Of a DNA stretch of 64,000 bases, positions 57,821-64,000 are shown piece by piece; position 1 is the stretch's first letter, and each line of letters opens with the position of its first letter. Made by a program: the position numbers and the translations under genes. The DNA is taken from assembly GCF_020283565.1 (NCBI RefSeq), contig NC_060061.1, positions 47,529,362 to 47,593,361 on the forward strand. The letters run 5' to 3'. Origin of the DNA: Trifolium pratense. Taxonomy: Eukaryota; Streptophyta; Magnoliopsida; Fabales; Fabaceae. The notes under the pieces are model-generated. The model did not search any database. It was given only the letters and a program-made list of their open reading frames with translations, and was not told the origin of the DNA.

Positions 57821-58967
57821 AACTGTGGTGGGATAGTAGTGACATGTACATTTGATCATCGCATAGCAGATGCCTATTCAACAAACATGTTTTTAGTATC
57901 ATGGTCCGAGATGGCCCACTCAATAAAGCCCATCAGGCCCAAAACTCTAACAACCACAAACAAACACGTTTTCGGACTAATATCGTTAGTTGGTTTAGTG
58001 GTGATTGACGCTGAACTAGGTAGAGGACCACAGTTTGATCCACCACAACTGCGAGTGGGAGGGATTTAAACCATTTGATGCCAGAACAGACTTAGAACTA
58101 GATTAAACTGGTGGTTAAAGCCACACAAAAAATGTTTTCGTCTCTTCCTCCTTAGCCCTCGCCATCCCGGTTCTATCCATCCTTCCCTCGATGACATATA
58201 CATTCCCATTTCCAAACTTCCCCCTCCTTCGGCCACCGCTACTTAGTCGAATATACCATGTCACCACAGAGGAGCTCCAACGCTTGCAATCACTTGCCAC
58301 TGTGACCAACGATGGCAACATCAAGCCTACAAAACTTGATTCATTCTTTGCCTATTTGTGGAAGTTGGGTGCTCATGCAGCTACAATGGACAATAGTAAA
58401 ATGGTCATTGCTAAAATGGGTATAGTGGTTGATGGAAGAAAGAGACTTGGCAATGGCATTGATAGTAGCGACGAGAAAGGGAGAAAAACAATGATGGAAC
58501 AATATTTTGGGAATGTACTTTAATTTCTATACCAATTGGCGGGAAACCGGTGGAAGAATTGGTGGATAAGCTATTAGGGTAGGTGGTCGATGAGGTCCGT
58601 GAGTTTGTATCAATAGCAACAATGGAATAACATATTTTGGGGCTCATCGATTGGATGGAAGAGAATCAACCTATCCCTGAATTGGCAAAGATTTATTGTG
58701 GTTCCCTAATGAGGGACCAACTTTTGTGGTGTCTTTCAGACAAAATATTCGGAAGACAGGGTAAATTTTGGGTGGGGGAAAGTAGTGTTTGCATCTTACC
58801 ATTTTCCTTTGGGTGGTGAAACTGGTTTTGTGATGCCAATGCCTAGCCCTTTAAAGAACGATGATTGGATTGTTTACATGCACCTTTTGAAAGAGCAGTT
58901 GGAGATCATAAAGTCCGAGGCAGATCATGTCTTTAGACCTATAACTTGGGATTATCTCAATCAATGA
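57821..58967 (+). pseudogene. BAHD acyltransferase copy 3, exon 2 only, inactivated
   Basis: Homology to copy 1 starts a few codons into exon 2, before HRIAD, and runs to the stop at 58965-58967. Exon 1 and the intron are missing; unrelated sequence lies upstream. Lesions include a SINE at 57977-58120, an 11-base deletion between CCGCT repeats near 58238, frameshifts near 58520, a TGG-to-TAG near 58580 and a GAA-to-TAA near 58628. The tail ([19 protein letters not shown] and WDYLNQ) is still recognisable. This is the most decayed of the three copies. Confidence 0.9.
57977..58120 (+). mobile_element. SINE inserted in BAHD copy 3
   Basis: Same family as 11082: GTTAGTTGGTTTAGTGGTGATTG head, CACAGTTTGATCC B-box, GATGCCAGAACAGAC body and ATTAAACTGGTGG tail. 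The host sequence is duplicated on both sides as CAAACACGTTTTCG and CACAAAAAATGTTTTCG, a slightly diverged target duplication of about 15 bases that copies 1 and 2 have only once. Confidence 0.85.
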
Positions 58968-59581
58968 TTGATAGTCATGCATGTTAACTTGTTCTAGTTA
59001 TTAAAAGTTTGGACACCGTATAATATCGATTTGAGCCATTTTGCAACAAAAGTGTCATTTATATATAGTTGCTATAAGCTCGTGACATATGCAACAATGT
59101 TGATTTCAATGTGCCTATTGAAACAAGTTATAACTGATATCTGATAAATAAAACATTATTTTCTAGTTTGTTTTCCCAAATTTAGTTCAATTCTTTGCAA
59201 GGATGACTAATATAGAATTGCAAGTCAACCTTTTGAAGAAAAGTCGATCTAACGGGTCGATTTTAATTGTTACTAAATAAGTTTGACATCTATTAACTAT
59301 CCAAACTAATTTATAACTTTGGATCGTTTATGAATATTTGGTGGATGTGCAACTTCCTAAGATATTCATATTTAATTTAATGTAGGTGTATAATTTTTTT
59401 TAACAAATATAGTCTATAATTTTTTTGACACATTATGGCCTATAATTTAATCATTCAAAATTTTGTTAACAAATATAGTCTATTATTTTCTATGATTTAA
59501 TTCTTGAAAATGTGCATTTTTTCATGAAAATAAAATTGAAAAAGAGAAGATTTTTTAATCAAAGTGGCACTAATGATATTA

Positions 59582-59662
59582 TACAACTTTCGTGAAGGAA
59601 TTTGAACTTAACATCATGAAGCTACAAGGCTAAGCTCTTCTTCCTGAGCTAGCACCTCAATT
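59582..59662 (-). mobile_element. Old shared SINE fragment, unit C copy
   Basis: Third copy of the SINE fragment at 43599 and 51312, in the same position between the BAHD and LTP genes. Confidence 0.6.
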
Positions 59663-59779
59663 GGAAAAACAAATAATAAAGAGTTGGTACAATTTTCCAC
59701 TTTGCTTATTGATACATATATAATTATCTTGTTAAATCTTCAAGATTTCTTTAAGATTAGCACGCCTCATAGTATAGAA

Positions 59780-60289
59780 TCATGAAACTCTGTACAAAAA
59801 TGAAAAAAAAAAGTTTAGAACAATACAAATATCCTTATGAACGTAACAATATATTTACAACTAACATTTGACATTATAAAAATCGATATGGGCATATAAA
59901 TGAGTTAGCTAGAAAACAAGAAGACACACTTACGAGTTGCAATCAATGCTAGGATCAAATGAAACTGAAAGACTGATATTACAAAGCTGTGGCAATTGTG
60001 TTGATCTGTCAGAGTGAACTCCAAATCTTGATGCAGCAGGTTTGAGACAATTACAGATATTCCTTCGAATTTCAGTTGTGGTGGCCTTTTGATTTAAATT
60101 ATTTGCTCCTGCACAACAATTACTTGGTGGTGTAGCAGGGCCAACTCCCTGCAAAAAAGGAAGACATGGCAACAAGGACAAAAGAGCCTCTTGACAGCTC
60201 ACGTCATCAGTTTGACTTGCATCCATTGTTGTTACTAGCATGCCTAAAAGCATCACCACCATCAAAAGAGAAATATACTTCTTCCCCAT
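59780..60289 (-). CDS. Non-specific lipid-transfer protein, type I-like, copy B
   Basis: Differs from copy A at only four of 119 residues: V8L, K21T, S49V and P52A. All eight cysteines are kept at 32, 42, 58, 59, 79, 81, 103 and 117, as is the signal peptide. The apparent TAA at 59930-59932 is inside the donor CTC|GTAAGT. The predicted exons are 60289-59934 and 59789-59780, with a 144-base intron and acceptor TTGTACAG, ending ...DCNSVS. Conservation of the tiny exon and its acceptor in both copies supports the spliced model. The upstream region is also nearly identical, including TATAAATT at 60367-60374, so both copies probably have the same expression. Confidence 0.88.
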
Positions 60290-60374
60290 AATATTAATTT
60301 AAATATGTGTGTATGTATGATATTGTTGTGAAATTTTTGAGTGACTGGTCTATGCAAGTATGTCTGAATTTATA

Positions 60375-62240
60375 GGCAAGATTAATTACCATTTTATGGA
60401 AACTCATTTATTTCTTATTGTTTTTAATAATTATGTTTTTTTTTGACAAATAAATATATTCTTTAAAATCAATATTAGTGATTTTTTTTGGTTACATATT
60501 AGTGATTTAATATTTCATTTATTTCTTTTTTGTGTAAAAGGTTTCATTTTTACGTTCAATGTCTATGGTCAAAGCTAGTCATTAAAACAATATATTATAA
60601 CATTTAAATAATTTAATAATACTTTATAGTCATAATTATTCACAAGGTAATTTTTTTTTGAAGAGATTCGCAAGGTAATATTATATTCTTTTACTCATGT
60701 TGTTACATACTACTATAAATATTTTTCATTATTATATCATTATTCATTGTTAACTGATATGCATATATTATCACTATTCATTATTATTTATCACTATTCA
60801 TTAGATAGCAGATTGTTTAATGAATATTTGTCGATAAAATTAATGAATATTTTAACTACCCGCTAGTTAATGGATACAGATTGAATGATATCCGTATACG
60901 CGGATGTTCATACCCGTTAGTAAATTTAGAAAATTACATAAATAACATTATTTATTAAATATAAAAATGCATTTTAAATTAATTAGAACTTTGTTTTGAT
61001 TATAAACAAAATGCATGGATTATTTTTCTTAAGAGAAATATATGAATATTATTATATTTTGCAGAAAAGAATGAAAATAAATGAGTTGACTTTCGTTGTT
61101 AAATCGAAAGGGAAATGTATGAATATATATTATCATGTTTTAATTAATTTTTTTTTTGTTTTCTTTAAAAATTATTTGTACATCTTTTCCCATGAAACTT
61201 ATTTCAAGAAAAATACAAAAACACATAATCCAAATTATTATGTTTTGTTTTTTCTTAATAAGTGTAATTTTTGTTTTTTTTTTCTTTATAATTTGAGACG
61301 GATGATATATAAGTTTAAAATCTTGAGATACCAAACGTAGTCTAAACTAACTTTTAACCATCTCATCCGAGTCTCCACTTTTCAACTTCTTTTTGTCATT
61401 TAAAAGTAGTGCTGTTAAAAAATATCATTATTTGAAAATAGTTTTGCATGGTGTATTCTTTTTTGTTAAGACATTATTTGAAAATAGTGAAAATAAGTTA
61501 TTTTTATGGAAAAAAATATGGTGATGATATTATTATTTTATGAGCTAAAATACGTTATACTATTTTTAAGAAAATAAAAAAGTTGTTATTTTTATAGCAA
61601 AAAATACGATAATTTATGATTTAGTCATTTAATATTAAAAAAATAAAAAATATGGATAACCCACAACCCACTCAAATTTAACTCGAAAATGAGTGGGCTT
61701 ACCCAACCTGATCCAATACTAAAGTGGGTGATTATTTTAGTCGACCCAATCCGGTGTGATATATGGTTCGAGTTTTGATTTTGGCTAAACTCAACACAAT
61801 TAGTCATGTGCATTCCTAACAAAATCTAAGATTGATTACTCAATTAAGTGAAAGATTTCCCTATTGTTCTTCATGCATCCTCCCCCAAATTCTTCCCCTG
61901 TTCTCCCCTCCACTCAAAACACCCTAGTAGAATCTTCAATAAATATGTATGGAGAAGGTAGTTACACATAGAGTTTACAACTTGATTAAAGCAAATTACA
62001 CATATAACCCACCATCAAGTGTACTATTGCAAAAGATTGGACCACTAAAAAGTGCTGAAAAAGAGAGAGAAAAAGAACAAAATATTGTCTTCCAATAAAG
62101 ACAGACAAGTTTTACAAGTTTAGGATTACAACATCACTGACCATACATTTGCTAGTGTCAGCTAAGGTTTACATGTGATAGCATATTCCTCAAAAAAAAA
62201 TATGTGCCTTTACATAAGCCTTTCATTCACATTCACATTT
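60375..62240. other. Intergenic, no gene seen
   Basis: The first 350 bases still match unit B downstream of LTP copy A. Beyond that it is AT-rich; 61640-61820 (ACCCACAACCCACTCAAATTT) looks like a dispersed repeat. Frames at 60996-61340 are T-rich and unconvincing. Confidence 0.45.
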
Positions 62241-62245
62241 TGCTT

Positions 62246-62252
62246 TATATAT
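62246..62252 (+). promoter_or_regulatory. Probable TATA box of phytoene synthase
   Basis: TATATAT in a TTTATATATCC context, about 148 bases upstream of the ATG at 62394. This would give a leader of about 115 bases. Confidence 0.5.
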
Positions 62253-62393
62253 CCTTACATTGAAAATAATAATATTCTAAGTCCTAAAATATTTTAATTG
62301 CCTAACCAATATTTTCAGCCACTCTATCTTTCTCTACTTCACTTCTTTTGCAACCATTCAAAGTTGCATACCAAATATTTCTGTTTTTCTAAG

Positions 62394-62751
62394 ATGGCTG
62401 GTGTTCTTCTTTGGGTGAATTGTGGACTCAAAGAGAATGCCATATCCTTGATGGGTTTTGGAGGAAAAAGTGTGAGAACACAAAGAAGGTTTAGACATTG
62501 TTCTGGAATTAGTTTTGCTAGTTTTTCAAGTGCAATTGTTGAACCTACAAGATCCTCAGAAGAAAGGGTGTATGAAGTTGTGTTGAAGCAAGCAGCACTA
62601 GTGAAGGAACAGAGAAGAGATGTTAAAAAGAGAGGTTTGAATTTGGATAATAAGCCTATTGAAAGTGATTTCACCAATGAGGAATTGTTGAATTCTGCTT
62701 ATGATAGGTGTGGTGATGTTTGTGCTGAGTATGCTAAGACATTTTATTTAG
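62394..62751 (+). CDS. PSY: Phytoene synthase, exon 1 (partial gene)
   Basis: Joins two geranylgeranyl diphosphates to phytoene, the first committed step of carotenoid synthesis in plastids. Exon 1 gives 119 residues and ends at TTAG|GTACCC in phase 1. Residues 1 to about 50 are a basic, Ser-rich plastid transit peptide ([15 protein letters not shown]..., RTQRRFRHC). The mature part starts near [18 protein letters not shown] and contains [23 protein letters not shown], the family's conserved N-terminal block. The Asp-rich catalytic motifs lie in later exons outside the window. The ATG at 62394 is the first in the transcript predicted from the TATA box at 62246. Intron 1 contains an LTR retrotransposon starting at 62896. 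Confidence 0.93.
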
Positions 62752-62895
62752 GTACCCTCTTTCTCTCTAATTTTTCTCATTCATATTGTATCTTAGATAA
62801 AGTGATTATTTTTTGAACATTTATTAAGTTCATTGTTATTTTATTTGCATGTAAAGAAACTTTAGTCATTTAATAATTGCTCTAGTAGTAGTAAC

Positions 62896-63067
62896 TGATA
62901 AAGTTCAGAGAAACACAAAGTGACGGCTAGGGTTTCAATAATATTATAATAGCATTACTTAACAAAATAAGGATTACAAGACAATTTATAATAATTCCTA
63001 ATGGGCTACTAAACTACTAACATATAAAGCCCAATACTTAAAGCCCTAATAATATTATTATCTAACA
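62896..63067 (-). mobile_element. 3' LTR of a retrotransposon in PSY intron 1
   Basis: On the minus strand a 172-base unit runs TGTTAGATAATAATATT to GAACTTTATCA, with TG...CA ends. Just before it in that orientation is a polypurine tract, GTTTGAGGGGAAG (63080-63068). The element therefore lies antisense to PSY, its 3' LTR nearest exon 1 and its body continuing past the window. The short LTR suggests a Copia or small non-autonomous element. Confidence 0.82.
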
Positions 63068-64000
63068 CTTCCCCTCAAACTCACGATGCATTATCAGATA
63101 ATCATCGAGAGTTTGTCAAACAAAAAACGAAAATCAAACTACTCTAACTAAATATTTTATTTCTAATACTACCCCTCAAGCTAAAGCGTACTAAGCTTTG
63201 AGCTTGTTACAAATCAACCCGAAAATAAACTAAATTAACTAATAGCTTCAAATTCAACTTCTTCAGATTTCAGACTTCGAATTGTGAGTATTCCCTCACC
63301 GGATTCAATGTGAGTATTCCCTCACAGGATTCAATGTGAGTATTCCCTCACCGGATTCAAATTTCAAATTGTGAGTATTCCCTCACCGGATTCAATGTGA
63401 GTATTCCCTCACCGGATTCAAATTTCAAATTGTGAGTATTCCCTCACCGGATTCAATGTGAGTATTCCCTCACCGGATTCAAATTTCAAATTGTGAGTAT
63501 TCCCTCACCGGATTCAATGTGAGTATTCCCTCACCGGATTCAATGTGAGTATTCCCTCACCGGATTCAAATTTCAGATTGTGAGCACTTACTCACCAAAC
63601 AAACAAATTGTGAGCAATACTTTAACTCACCAAACAAACCCATTCATACAAATCTCCGAATGGAACCAAACCAACGAAATCAAGTCAAACTGAACCGAAT
63701 GAAGTCGAGCCAAACCAAAATTAATTGGAACCAAATCAAATCAAACGGAACTAAACCAATAAAAGAAACAGAACCAAACCAAAAGAAAGAAGATTCAAAC
63801 CAAACTAAACCAACCATAACAAAAGAAAAAAAAACAAGAAGCATCGACCATACCTTCCAAATTCAAAACAATCACACCTTCACATAAAACACAAAATTTA
63901 CCACAACTTATGTCCTGCTTCACATAAGCTACTAGAAAAACCAATTCATAGCATAAGACAAAACAGTGAGAGGATTGTAGGCCCCACCATGAGAAACCTT
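63068..64000 (-). mobile_element. 3' internal region of the same LTR element, continuing out of the window
   Basis: Starts with the polypurine tract, then holds the tandem array at 63284 and an A-rich stretch of GAACCAAACC-like units (63660-63830). A 75-residue open frame in the latter is just the repeat in translation. No gag or pol domain is visible in the portion present. Confidence 0.65.
63284..63600. repeat. Tandem array of GTGAGTATTCCCTCAC units
   Basis: Ten copies start at 63284, 63310, 63336, 63371, 63397, 63432, 63458, 63493, 63519 and 63545, with two diverged ones after. Spacing alternates 26 and 35, so a 61-base higher-order unit (26+35) is repeated. Each unit is a small palindrome, GTGAG-6-CTCAC, joined by CGGATTCAAT or CGGATTCAAATTTCAAATT. 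Confidence 0.93.

Noticed and set aside
60996..61340. 114-residue plus-strand frame
   Set aside because: Biased F/Y/K/N composition typical of AT-rich intergenic DNA; no homology recognised.
63284..63600. Regularly spaced palindromic repeats that look CRISPR-like
   Set aside because: Units are 16 bases with 10-19 base near-identical linkers, not unique spacers, and the host is a plant retrotransposon.
1..64000. A new defence, toxin or gene-cluster system
   Set aside because: Every gene I could recognise belongs to a known plant family and the rest is transposon or AT-rich spacer; no group of unexplained co-oriented genes was found.

Overview
The window is plant nuclear DNA: AT-rich, with genes split by GT-AG introns, long intergenic stretches and very many small transposable elements. 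A legume of the Medicago/clover type is my best guess from the protein character and the repeat types; no marker in the sequence proves it. There is no prokaryotic operon, CRISPR array or viral genome, and I did not find a clearly new biological system. The value lies in hand-derived exon structures and in datable transposon insertions.

Layout. 1-5470 (minus): the first 11 exons of a 3-hydroxyisobutyryl-CoA hydrolase-like gene, with a decayed Copia element in its 2.9 kb intron 8. 5.5-11.5 kb: inverted-repeat elements, a LINE RNase H relic and SINEs. 11580-13010 (minus): an intronless secreted aspartic protease. 13.8-14.7 kb: a foldback element with a small MITE nested in it. 15829-15900: tRNA-Glu(TTC). 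16972-23235: two phi-class glutathione S-transferase genes head to head, with a dead LINE between them. 26997-31401 (minus): a seven-exon JASON-family gene. 33-39 kb: transposon-rich, including a 1.47 kb inverted element full of short repeats and a truncated LTR element. 39.5-60.7 kb: a threefold repeated block of a BAHD acyltransferase plus a lipid-transfer protein (LTP). BAHD copy 1 is intact, copies 2 and 3 are dead; two LTPs are intact and one is a fragment. 62394 to the end: exon 1 of phytoene synthase, with the 3' end of an LTR retrotransposon in its first intron.

Relationships. The genes are independent plant transcription units. The BAHD/LTP block is the only real cluster, and it looks like segmental duplication followed by decay rather than a designed pathway. 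Both BAHD and phi-GST families can act in phenylpropanoid metabolism, but the sequence does not show that these genes work together. Nine-base target duplications at five elements (18551, 14444, 56426, 48253, 53244) point to recent activity of short Mutator-type elements. A three-base TTA duplication at 33330 suggests PIF/Harbinger. Several SINEs have clean 11-16 base duplications.
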